37,461 nucleotides of DNA from Ichthyophonus hoferi. Its lineage: Eukaryota > Opisthokonta > Ichthyosporea > Ichthyophonida > Ichthyophonidae. The stretch spans positions 11,970-49,430 of the forward strand of contig NAOQ01000139.1 in the NCBI GenBank assembly GCA_002751075.1, in the 5' to 3' direction. Below, piece after piece: positions 26,101 to 36,099 of the stretch; positions within the stretch are counted from its first letter, which is position 1, and the number at the start of each line of letters is the position of its first letter. Position numbers and translations under genes: made by a program. The notes under the pieces are model-generated. The model made no database searches, had not been told where the DNA came from, and saw only the letters and a list, made by a program, of their open reading frames with translations.

Positions 26101-28632
26101 CTATTATAAATATAAGTATAAACGAAAGCTAAACAGAGGCCTGGTTGTGTCAATAGGCTTAGATACCTATCACTGCATTAATAGGTGTACATATAAGATA
26201 ATATATAGAGACATGCAACCAATAATTCATATGATAATTAAAATAACCATCCAATCACTTCTCCCATATAAATATGCAGGCTGTGAAGAGGAAGATTTAG
26301 CCAATGCGCTAGGGCATGTAGCCCATCTGGTATTTATGATTAGTCGGCATCTTAGTCTCCCCCTACGCTATTTAATTGTTCCTATGGGATCACGTGCGAC
26401 CATTACTAGTCACATGACGTCACAGGGAACTCAAATGTGGGTTGTGCTAAATGCTGGTTTGTTTTGTATTTTATTATGTTATATTGTATTATATTGCATA
26501 GTATTGTATTGTGTTGTATTGTATTATATTACATTATATTATATTGTATTTTATTATATGATATTGTATTGCATTGTATTATATTATATTGTATTGTATT
26601 GTATTTTGTTGTATTGCATTATATTATGTTATATTAATCTTGTTTTTATTTTGTTTGGCTATTCTGTTGTATTCCTTTCTTCTTTCCTTTTTCTTCTATT
26701 TTCCCAATTTCTGTGGTCGGCAATATTTTTCTAGCCCTTAGAAGCATGATTATAGTTTTTAGTGTTGATAGTAATAATAATAATAACAAATTAAGATCCA
26801 ATCACTGTAAGAAAGGATAAGTGTAGTTGTAACATAAGCATAGTATATAAGATATAGAATAATAATTATATATATATATACGTGTAGGATCAAGTTATTC
26901 AAATCATAGTACATCTTACGTAACTCTATTATATCTGTTTATACGACCAAAGACTTTCGCTGTGTATTAAATGATTGGATGAGAAATCTTCTTGGCCACC
27001 ATAAAACGTTATTTGTTAGACATGTATATGGATTTACTTGTAATCATGCAGACGCATTACCGGAAAACCATTAACCAATAAAGATATACCAGGGCTGAGT
27101 GTTATTATATAGCAAGGATTGGTTAAGACAGTATTTCGGTCTTGGTATAAGTATATACAGTACTCTATGATTGGTAATGAAGTAAATTAAGATTTTAATA
27201 TCTAGTCTTTGCTTTGATTTTATTTTTTTTAAATTTAAACGTAAATGGTGCATTGGACTAACCAGCTAGATATCATTGGCTAGTTTTCCACTATATCCAA
27301 AAGGAGTTGAGCGGCTTCGGTTTGAACACGGCGTATTTTTACTGAATAGAAACGTAGAACAAGTAAGAGTGTGCTACTATTGGGTTGTTTTTGTATGTGT
27401 ACCTATATATGTGTATGTATGTGTAATTATGTGCATGTGTGTGTATATTACGTACTTATATGATTTACTCTATAATATAAATGTACACATAACCTCTTAT
27501 GACCACTTACCACCGCACCTATCCTACCCATCCCTTAATAGTTGATGACGTACTGTGGCTTAACCTCCCTAGATCTTAAAGATACATTACGTAATCTCAG
27601 GAAATTTCTTGCAACTGACCTGTCCCAATCGTAAGTATACGTTATTTTTTTTTTTTTTTATTTATTTATTGGTATAGTTAACGCTCTTTCGGTCTAGTTT
27701 CTATCCTTATATATATATATGTGTGCATTCATCTATCTAGCTAGATGGTGATTATACTGCTACAATATGGAACTCTGTACTGTGGCTATATGATATTCTT
27801 TTCTTAATAGCTATATATGCCTTATTTTCTATATATTTTTTTGTATAAATACCATGTTTTTATTCTTCTCCAGATCCTTCTTGTTATTGTTTTAGGTTTG
27901 CATCCTTCTAGGTACAACACTTGCATTGGTGTATACGCAGAGAATGCAGGCCTATATTTAGTTTTGTGTTGATATTATCATTAGACATCTATAAATATCG
28001 CCTAATCCTTCTTTTACTGCAACCAATTGCGTTCAATAATCCCTTCCTTATTCACACTAATGATTGGTAGTATATCATCCCCATCCACCCTGACTTGTAG
28101 TAGTGATAAATACGGTGGTGGCCTATAACCAATGAAAAATATAAGAACCAAAATCCCAGCACTAAACCGAAAAAATTTAAACTTAAACTTGATCTTAAAA
28201 TTTAACTATATTTAACTGCACTTCCCCTATCTAGTGGACCCTTTCTTGTAACGGAGGGGAGCTCTGTGGCCTCTCTCACCGCTCTTCTGTCTACCCCAGC
28301 CTCCAAGGTCTGCCCAATCAATTGTGATCGATGGTTTAGTTGGTGCAAAAAAATGTAATATATATTTCTATTGGTGCATTCAAATCATGCTGCGTAGTGG
28401 TGGTGGGCTTACCCTTATTTCTCTTTCATCTTTTTGTTCTTACCCTTTTAATAATCCAATCACTTGTGTTGTCTTCCAGCTCTCCCCATTACTATATATG
28501 GTTATACTACATGTACACCACTTGTATATTCACATAAGCAGCATTCATTAGTGTTATCCTGTCACAAACCATGTTACTAACATATTTTTCACACCATTTT
28601 AGATAAGTCATCAGCGGGCCAAATCCGGCTAA
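18727..28632 (+). CDS. UVRAG: UVRAG/Vps38-like subunit of the Vps34 PI3-kinase complex II
   Basis: Exons supported by joined phases: 18727-18762, 19762-19839, 20380-20493, 20817-20880, 21462-21562, 21896-21994, 22207-22275, 22430-22464, 23175-23280, 24129-24186, 25054-25183, 25411-25498, 26280-about 26440, 27270-27362, 27542-27630, 28235-28307, 28603-28632. One exon (length 3n+1) between 25499 and 26279 is not assigned. The product is about 475 residues plus that exon. A C2 domain (about 39-165) has [28 protein letters not shown] and VIFGLE. A coiled coil follows (about 195-300, with YDLERQ). The C-terminal UVRAG/Atg14-type domain has [54 protein letters not shown] and [12 protein letters not shown]. 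The match to animal UVRAG is block by block and in order. The family binds Beclin/Vps30 and Vps34 and makes PI3P on endosomes. Exons 1-2, the 26440 donor and the last exon are least certain. Confidence 0.85.
20817..20880 (+). other. UVRAG C2-domain exon (NPTW motif)
   Basis: A short exon after acceptor AATCAG and before donor GTATGT. It codes NPTWRGLD, the hallmark of the UVRAG C2 domain (NPTWRSLD in human). It ends in phase 1 and joins 21462 to give an intact frame. It is too short to stand out as an ORF, so it is listed to document the gene model. Confidence 0.85.
20950..21275. repeat. (ACTATACACTAT)n low-complexity array
   Basis: About 300 bases of TATACACTATA/TATACTATA repeats in the intron between the NPTW exon and the next C2 exon. 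It yields a false Tyr/Ile/Thr-rich frame. Confidence 0.95.
21585..21690. repeat. (TATACTATA)n low-complexity array
   Basis: An array of TATACTATA and TATACCATA units in the intron following the exon that ends at 21562. Confidence 0.95.
22488..22845. repeat. (CTAT/CTAC)n tetranucleotide array
   Basis: About 360 bases of CTAT units with CTAC and TTAT variants in the intron between 22464 and 23175. The tetranucleotide keeps all three forward frames open, giving Tyr/Leu/Ser-rich false ORFs of up to 150 codons. Confidence 0.97.
23092..23174. repeat. (ACACAT)n / TATACA microsatellite at a splice acceptor
   Basis: CATACA and TATACA units run directly into the acceptor ATACAG used by the exon starting at 23175. 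There is no normal pyrimidine tract, which makes this acceptor unusual. Confidence 0.85.
26461..26640. repeat. (TATTG/TATTA)n pentanucleotide array
   Basis: About 180 bases of TTGTA/TTATA pentamers in the intron following the GSRATI exon. The false frames from it read Ile/Leu/Tyr/Cys. Confidence 0.95.
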
Positions 28633-30012
28633 GGAAAGAGAGTATGAATTATAAAGTAATATTATTTAGTGTATTGTATGTAATATAATATCTTTTCAAT
28701 GTTGTTTTATACCTGATTTTTTTTTGTCATCCACTGAGCTGTAACAAAATACGTAATGATATTACCTTGGTGGTTGAATTATAAACAGAATCTACATCCT
28801 TTGATCTACAAAGGAATCTAATAACTACCATCATTCACAACGCACAGTTGACGGTATATATAGGATGTTTGTGTATTGTAACTATTCAGATCTCGGCCCT
28901 AAGAGACTATTTGATAAGAAATATAGTGAGAATATGATGAATGATTTCTCCCACAAAGGACCTTGTATTTATACATACTTCTTATCTGTAAAGATTAAAA
29001 AACATTGATGAGTTAGTAGAATAACCTAGTTATGGATTATAATGTGTAAGTAATTTACAAATTAAGAATAATTATCTGTTGTTGGATACTAGGTACACTA
29101 GAGATAGAGAATAAAATGGAGTAAATATCTGTTAGGGTAGTTTTATATATTATAACAAGGTGCATTTATTGGTCTTTGTGGTACCTCTCATCATCCCATT
29201 GGCTACCGCAACCAGTAAAATTCCAAATCTCGTCGCTATTACGATGTAATCCAGTCAGTGAATAAGTATTTCTCATGGTCCCATCGGATATGGTAAATTT
29301 TTTTCAAATGATAACCTATGAAGTGTAGTAGGAAAAAGAGTTAAAACTATTAGGGTATATATATATATATAGTATTGTCTTTGAGAAAGAGTATATATGT
29401 TGTATACAAGGCAACACATAGCATAATAATACTATCTTGTTTAGCATTATCAGTTGAAAGCAAGAGACAGTTATCTATTTAAGGTCCATGTGGCATATTC
29501 ACCTAGGAGAAAGGTAGGTGGGAATAGAAATAAAAGAAAAAAATAGATATACGTTACTTTAATAATATTAGGACTTGCCAATTAAAACATCTTGAATGCA
29601 ATTGTAGCTATTACCTCTCTGATTTACTTATTACATAGATTAGGTGGGTATACCGGCATTATTTTATTGAATACTAGGCTTATTCCATCGAAAAAAATTG
29701 GACAATGTAAGGAAAACAACTGAAGCAAGATGATAATAGGTTTTGGATGTGGTTATTATGTAGGAATATTTCCAAATCATTGATCTACTTAACTAGTAAT
29801 ACTATATCTATATAGCGCTTGAGCTCATTAAGCGATTAAGATGCGAGTTACTATTGACTAAAAGTACATACTTCTTGGACACACCAGCATATATGACTAG
29901 GAACACACATGCTCAACTGAATTAATTACCATCCTATATTCCAATTTCCCGTGTACAACTTCAGTTCTTCTGGGTGCCTAGTATCGGACCAGCTACATTT
30001 AAAAGTATCTAA
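28633..30012. other. Intergenic stretch, nothing identified
   Basis: AT-rich, without exons I can support on either strand. It includes the 3' UTR of the UVRAG-like gene and a short (TA)n run near 29360. Confidence 0.5.
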
Positions 30013-30270
30013 GCGGCGAGTCTGCTTGATGACGTGAAAAGAAAGTGGTTTGTTAAGGTGACCTATTACTGTTATGAGTTACACGTATTGAAACTAGAGG
30101 ACCGTGAAGGTATACGGAAAACATTACGTGGAATATTTGTAAGGAATGCTATGGCGTGTAAAGCTGGAGCTAGATATGCTATATCTCTAAAAGAAGGCGG
30201 TCAATTTGAGCATGGTCATATCCAGAGAAGAGTCCAAGCTTATAATGAAGCTGGCTGTATACAACCATAG
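30013..30270 (+). CDS. Short ORF of unknown origin (possible exon or remnant)
   Basis: An open frame of about 85 codons follows an in-frame TAA and ends at TAG near 30270. There is no ATG at its left end; the first in-frame Met codon is internal (near 30150). The translation is charged and helical (KLEDREGIRKTLRGIF, RNAMACKAGARYAISLKEGG) with normal amino-acid variety and higher GC than the flanks, unlike the random AT-rich frames nearby. I recognise no family. It may be an exon of a larger gene, a processed fragment or a degenerate transposon piece. It is 500 bases downstream of the minus-strand RAMP4-like gene. Confidence 0.3.
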   Translation, partial: AASLLDDVKRKWFVKVTYYCYELHVLKLEDREGIRKTLRGIFVRNAMACKAGARYAISLKEGGQFEHGHIQRRVQAYNEAGCIQP

Positions 30271-30772
30271 GCTCATGGGCTAAGCACACGTAGATTTCAA
30301 ATAAAGAGCAAACTTCAAGCAAATGGTAAACTTATCGTAAAAATATATATTACAGTATTTGTATGTTACATCAAGAATCCAAACCGGAAAGAACAAAATG
30401 ATAAGCCTCCAAATAAATAAGGGTATACCTGTTTGTGAGATTGGGTTAAAGAAGTAACACCGCCACCAGCTTACTTAGACATTTTAGTAGGACCTGTTAT
30501 TATAGGACAAAATATTGCAATAGCTAGTTTTTAATATTCGCCTCAAGACACCCTCGTAGAGAGGGTCAAGGCCCGTTTATTATCTGAATGCCTATTTCAT
30601 CTTATATTCTTTTATATATAGTTTAGTTCTCCCAGGTTTGTTCTCCCAAATGGTGGTATAGTATTACAGCGTAGAGACCGATTACGGAAAAGTCTTACTA
30701 GGGGAAAAACATTGTGTAGTTGTATTTCCCAATATAATCGCGTCAACCAACTTAGTAACTTGGTCTGTACAT

Positions 30773-30970
30773 TTAACTCTGCCACATAAACTGGGCGGTA
30801 GTAGCGAGGGAGGACCCAACGAGAACGAACAAAAGAAGACCCAAGACCATAGGGGACAAGGGAGATGCCTTGGCCTTTTCCTTAGTAACGACAGACTTGC
30901 CGCTCTTCTCAATTTTCTTGTCGAGCTTCTCAGCAGCCATGCGCATGCGGGGAGTAGCAACAGAAACCAT
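30773..30970 (-). CDS. SERP1: RAMP4/SERP1-like tail-anchored ER membrane protein
   Basis: A single-exon 65-residue protein. The N-terminus VATPRMRMAAEKLDKKIEKSGKS matches the family's R-x-R-x-A-x-E-K-x-x-K-x-I-x-x-x-G layout. A Lys-rich linker (VTKEKAKASPLSP) is followed by one membrane span, MVLGLLLFVLVGSSL (about 45-59), the conserved tail anchor (VGSS is typical of plant and fungal members). RAMP4 is a Sec61/translocon-associated tail-anchored protein that stabilises membrane proteins under ER stress. Length fits the family (60-70). The last residues (ATTAQFMWQS) differ from the usual FQIIRTA tail, so an alternative 3' splice or a diverged end is possible. The Met at 30970 is the first after upstream stops. 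Confidence 0.85.
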   Translation of the reverse strand: MVSVATPRMRMAAEKLDKKIEKSGKSVVTKEKAKASPLSPMVLGLLLFVLVGSSLATTAQFMWQS

Positions 30971-33020
30971 CTTGCTTAAATATTTATTATAATCAACAAG
31001 ATAAAAAGAGAAAAAATAATAAACTAAAGCAAACGAACTGAGGCATTTGATTAAATATGTTACTACCGGTGTGGGGCATTTTAACTATTCGGTGATAGAA
31101 CTGGATGGAATGTTCGCAGATCTGCCATGCTTTTATTGGCTCTTGCTCTAGAGACTAAAAACAAATACTATTTTATGCATTTGAAAAAAATATAATTTTT
31201 ATAATTTTTGATATTATTTCTTTTTTAAAAAATAATATATATTTTATTGAATTTATATTTTTTTTTTAAAAATGTTAATATGTTTTTTTCTCTCTTCTAT
31301 ATCTGCATGTGTATATTACATAGTTGTTTGTGTACGTAATACCAATGATGTTGGACATTGTAAGAGTTTTTAGTGTATTATCATGCATTGTTGGTTGCGG
31401 TAACTAGGCCTGGTGTCGCGCCAGATATATGATTGGTAGTTAGATCAAGTTACGGTTTTTCAGCTACTACTCGCCCCTTCCAAACTAATGACTTCGTATA
31501 TGAAATTTTATTTACTGTTATAAGAATATAGATATATAGATTTTTTAAAATGCATATATTATAATTAATTATGAAAGTTTTAGACTTCAACAATTATTTC
31601 TTAAGATATCTATTTAGTGATTATTTAAAATTATGCATATTTATTTACTATTCTTTGAATATTCCGTACATGGTGGGGGTCATGAATTATCTGTTTTCTA
31701 TTAAAAATAAAGAGAGCACCACATCAAAAAATAATAAAAAGAATGATTGGTTAACCAATGGTAAAATCCTAATAGAACGTTAGACATATCATGATTGCTT
31801 TTTAACACACCAAATAGATTAATTGTATTGGATATGCATTGAAATTGCACAACATGATATTTCATTCCGACGACAAAACTTATCTGAACCAATAATACAG
31901 TCAAATTAAATATATTCACCAGTACAAACGCTTTAGTATTGATGGATATCATTGACCTGCTTTACCAAATATTTTCACGGCGGGAGTAATAAATCCTTAG
32001 TGTTTAAAGTCGTGCACAATGGCTAGTTGCAAATAATAAAAATCACAATTTACTCTAAAATAAATACACAATAAATATTTTGATCATTACTATTGTATAA
32101 TTCAAATAATTAATCATTCAATCATTTGATTATACTTTAAATTATAATTATCCTTTCAAATATTGAGATAGGTGTCCCGCTTTTAATTTTGTTTATCAAG
32201 TATTAGTAATGGCGTTTTGCTAAACCAATCGCAACTAATATTTAATTATCTTTTTCTAGAAAACTATGTGATAAGATATAAAGAGCCAATCAATACATTT
32301 GAAACAATCTTTCCTTAGACAAAATAATACCATACAGTGTAGTGATTGGCTATAACGTGCTATGGTGTCTTAGCCTTGGAGTGTATGTCTTGGGCCCTAA
32401 TTACTGAGCCGGTATAGTATAATAATACCTGGATCCATATTATACCGAATTTATTGATTTCCCTTAAGATCTAAAGTTAGTAAATCCTTAGACCTCTTAA
32501 TTGAGGCTGGGGTTATTGGAGGAGGCATTCAGAGATCTACATACAACTAGATTTCCAATTACACTGACGGACTTAGTTTTGGCCACTCATTTCATAAACA
32601 CTCAATTGACAAGGAAAGAAAACATGTAACACCCAATTTTCTAATTAACTGCTCCTAAGTTTCCCACATGTAGACTGAACCAGTATTCAAATTAAACTAC
32701 TTAGATTAATTTGATATTAATTTATGAGCTAATAAACCTGTCTCAGAATTCATCTGAGACCTGTTTTTATACCTTTATTGAGAGCAATTGTTATAATATC
32801 GTTAACTTCGAATGAACGCGTAGTTATAATTGATTTGTCGATACATAGTTTTGCATGTAGTGAATTAGCTAATGCGTCATATAAGGAAATACTAATATAA
32901 CCTTATCAAGATGGAATAAGACATTCCTAGTGGGTCTTTGTGATCTTTCACGAGTTGTATTAGCCAATACGGATATTTATTATTAGCTTCATCTAAGTTA
33001 AATGAACCTAGCCGCATTGG
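30971..33020. other. AT-rich gene-free stretch upstream of the RAMP4-like gene
   Basis: The first ~200 bases hold the promoter and 5' UTR of the minus-strand RAMP4-like gene. The rest is very AT-rich (poly-T runs near 31185-31290) with no supported exon. A perfect 14-base palindrome containing ATTGG and CCAAT lies at 31746-31759. Confidence 0.5.
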
Positions 33021-33050
33021 TGCTAACCAAAAGTTAGCCCTGGCAGTAAA
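33021..33050 (+). repeat. Left arm of a ~30-base inverted repeat
   Basis: TGCTAACCAAAAGTTAGCCC and the next ten bases match the reverse complement of 34537-34566 at 25 of 30 positions, counted by eye. Weaker similarity continues on both sides. The core GCTAAC-caaaa-GTTAGC can also fold as a hairpin. Confidence 0.7.
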
Positions 33051-33099
33051 ATGAAGTATAAAAAAAAACCAAAGTCAATAATGAAGGACCCCTGCTGAC

Positions 33100-33175
33100 A
33101 CATACGCGGAAACACTAATGAAAAATACAATCCACTCACATATACGCGGTAATTAGTACAAAAATACCAAGTTCT
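33100..33175. repeat. Two-unit imperfect tandem repeat around CACATACGCGG
   Basis: CACATACGCGG near 33099 and CACATATACGCGG near 33138 head two units of about 38 bases, each followed by an A-rich tail ending AAATAC. CpG-containing blocks are rare in this region. Confidence 0.6.
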
Positions 33176-33719
33176 CGCAATGCACACAAATGTTCTGCAT
33201 TCAATTATATGTATGTAATAGCCACTTCGTTATTGTAATGTCTAATCCACTGTTTAGCACTCACATACGATAATCAATTGTTTACTAGCATTAAATAGTG
33301 ACAAGAGTTATTTACTTCGTAACATATTACTCCTTACTGATCGATCTCATTGGGCAATTTCCACATTCGCACCCAAGTGAATCAAAGCATCGATTCCTTC
33401 CGAATTAGAAGAGAGGTATAATTACTACAGCCAGTTAGTTACCTAGAGAGTCGCTATATGGGCCTTTTATAGAACCTCTACCACAAAAACTGTGTCTTAA
33501 AGATAGATCCGATCAAGTGACTATTACTATTCTTGGTCCAGTAAAATTAACTACCATCAAATATACAATTAGAGATTCCCACAGCTGTGAACACGTCACT
33601 AGAACTGCTACAGATTCTGATCTCAATATACAGGGTAATATAAGAGTTACTTCATGAATTGAAATATATTATAGTACTGGAATTAAGTTAGGAGGTTTTC
33701 ACAGTAAAACAAGTACTGT

Positions 33720-34290
33720 GTGAATTCTCTGCCCCAAGATGATCCTACATATTGCTCCATATGCTTGGCCATTTATCTTGGCTCACTCATCACCTGGATA
33801 GGTTTAGCCATGATAATTGCATCATTTAATTCTAATTTCGTCTCCATCAGCCTCTTAGTGATTTCTATCATTCTTGCCAAAAACTTACTGCTAGTTTCAC
33901 CTAGGTTTGGCTTTACACTGTATAACTCCATGAGATGTTGAGAACCCCACAAAGTTTCCTTATTGTCAAACTGTCTCTTCAATTCTCTCCATGTTTGACA
34001 GGACAAATGTAATGGTTCCCATTCCAAAATAATGCACTGCTCCCACTCAATTATAAAACTGTGTTACTACCTATTGCTTAAATAATTTGACTCAGACAAA
34101 ATTGAATCTAGTGGTGTGATTCGAAGGGTCAAAGTTTCTTCACTTGCGTGAGGTAAGTTCTTGTCGTCATATTCCGTATGCTCAACTGCAATCTTGATAT
34201 CCTCTGCTGAATCTATGCCAATCCTTATTCTTTTCAAATTGTCAGTATAAATGGATATAGATGACTTGCTTATATTCATGGTACCAGTGA
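33720..34290 (-). mobile_element. Ty1/copia gag fragment (UBN2-type), broken
   Basis: On the minus strand, 34027-33773 reads as the central part of a UBN2/copia gag: the W-x-x-L-K-x-x-F motif, the leucine-tyrosine-serine-x-K-P-x-x-G block, and a helix ending in arginines. The upstream frame (34279-34067) with a NISKSS start probably belongs to the gag N-terminus. There is no integrase or polymerase on its 3' side, so it is an isolated fragment with several breaks. It is a different gag type from the one at 3.1-3.6 kb. Confidence 0.75.
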
Positions 34291-34536
34291 TAGTAAGGAT
34301 GTAGGTATGTTGTGAATAGAGATATGCTAATATCTTTTTTTCTTCTTCTTCTTTTTTCTTCTTCTTTTTCTGTTTCTAGTTTGATCTTCCTTTTCAGCTT
34401 ATTCATACTCTCTTTATTAAGGTAATTAATTGTTTTTATTTCCATTTATCTAATTGGGCACCTGCCAATACATTTGGTTTATTGAGATTTTTCTGCCCCT
34501 AGCTCTGTCTAGATCAGTTTCTTTTACATATTTGTT

Positions 34537-34566
34537 TTAACCGCCAGTGCTAACTTTTGGCTAACA
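34537..34566 (-). repeat. Right arm of a ~30-base inverted repeat
   Basis: Reverse complement partner of 33021-33050; the two arms enclose about 1.5 kb with the copia gag fragment. On the minus strand it lies about 250 bases upstream of the gag start, where an LTR end or leader would be expected. No target-site duplication is visible. Confidence 0.7.
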
Positions 34567-34979
34567 TCACTGTGGCTTAAATGGGACTAGTCCTAAATAT
34601 TCTAGTTGGCTAATTTAATTGATAAATTTTTTACAGAGACTCACAAGGGATGTCTGATCCTATTTTGACAAGGTATAGTAGTGCTTCTTTATTTTAATGA
34701 CTCATTAGCCCCAATGGAAGTGCTTGCAAATTGTACATTTATAAATTAATTTAAACTGCATTCTTGTAACATAAATGAATTAAGTACAGCAAAACAAACA
34801 TTGAGCGCTTCGTGATTGTGCACAGACAGCGTCATCCTCAAATGATGATGACACTTTTCCCATGACGTCTACACCCTCCAGTCAAACTACTTCAGATAGT
34901 GAGGACTACATATTTTAAAGATGTAGTCCCCAACTCCCAAGAACCACCCATCACTCCTGCATTACCTCCTATCCATTGG

Positions 34980-35980
34980 GTCGTCAAAAAGCACACTGGT
35001 GACTCATTATTGAAATAGTTTACATTGGAATGCTGGTGATTACCCATTAGCTATTAGTCAGATTTTGTACTTGGTAATGCTACCATGGCTGTTGTTCTTT
35101 GTATTGAATATCCACATTGCTCTTGGTACTGGTTGATTTTAGATATGATCAAACAGTTGACATAGTGTGTTGTCTTAGAGAACTTTCATTTCCTGTTGTA
35201 TAGCCTTTTCGCATTCCAGCCATCGGAGAGGTTTCATTGTGGCAGTTACAGACTTTGGTACCTCCAGGCTATATATATTGGGCAATGATGTCCTATGGAA
35301 TGTGGGGTCAGTGTCTGGTTCCTTGGAATATTGATAACCAGAACATGAAATGACCAGAGTATATTTGGACTTCACGTGATTCTCTTTTGATATAAAGGCC
35401 TGAGATTCCTCCTCAGTTGGTAAGCACTCTATTGAATACTTGTGTTCTGAGCAGGTAGTTAAAGGAGGATACTTGTCCTTCCTAGGGGCTGGTTGATCTT
35501 TACTTGTAGATTTGTAAGACTCCCCCTAGATAGCGACTTGTCGATCAGCTATACTATCCTTGGAGACTTGTTCTTTATGTTTCCTTCTTCTAGAGTTGAT
35601 GTTGGCTCTAGGGTAGCTCTATATTTTTTACTTTATCCCTTTGGACTTTTGTGCCTGCCGTTAGAAGGAGATAATCCAATAAACAATGGTGCTAGATCCT
35701 TGCTTTTACACATAAGGTAAGTTTTCTCATAGAAACATATGTCTCTATTCACCATCATTTTCCTGCTCTTCTTGCCCAACAGTCTATACAATTTTTGTGT
35801 GTATTGGTGGCCTAACATAACTGCTTCACATGCAATTGTATTGGAAATATTGTTTATAAGAAACTTTTTTGATTTAGAATTATAGATAAGTATCCCTTTG
35901 CCAGGTTTTCGACATTGTCTCCCAGTCTGAGTTTCAAACTAATATAATTTAAGTGGATTACTTATTGGTTCTCATTGGTG
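34980..35980 (-). mobile_element. Ty1/copia integrase C-terminus to reverse transcriptase start, broken
   Basis: Read right to left: the end of the integrase region with the copia-typical KxYRLL...SRKMMVNRDICFYE block (35818-35725), then a variable spacer, then the start of the reverse transcriptase with a W-x-E-x-x-x-A-x-Q-x-E-M block (35375-35175) and a weak continuation towards 35050. The catalytic core of the polymerase and RNase H are not seen, and the upstream part of the integrase (to about 36.1 kb) is unclear. Several breaks interrupt it. The order on the strand shows that the gag piece at 33.7-34.3 kb is not part of this copy. Confidence 0.7.
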
Positions 35981-36099
35981 TATTGCAGTCTCTTGTTGTT
36001 CTCTGTCAATAGACAGAGATGCTACTTCTAGATTGGTTAGCCTGAAATTGAAGTCAAATAATGTGTGATCTTGATGTAATGTCCCTAAAATATCAAGTG

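Noticed and set aside
26066-26734. 222-codon frame as a single-exon gene
   Set aside because: Only the part from 26280 to about 26440 matches the UVRAG family; the left part is intron (or the unassigned exon) and the right part is a pentanucleotide array.
18727-28632. Atg14 (Barkor) as the identity of the large gene
   Set aside because: The N-terminal C2 domain with NPTW and the FPLYPKG and [12 protein letters not shown] blocks fit UVRAG; no N-terminal Cys-rich repeats typical of Atg14 are seen.
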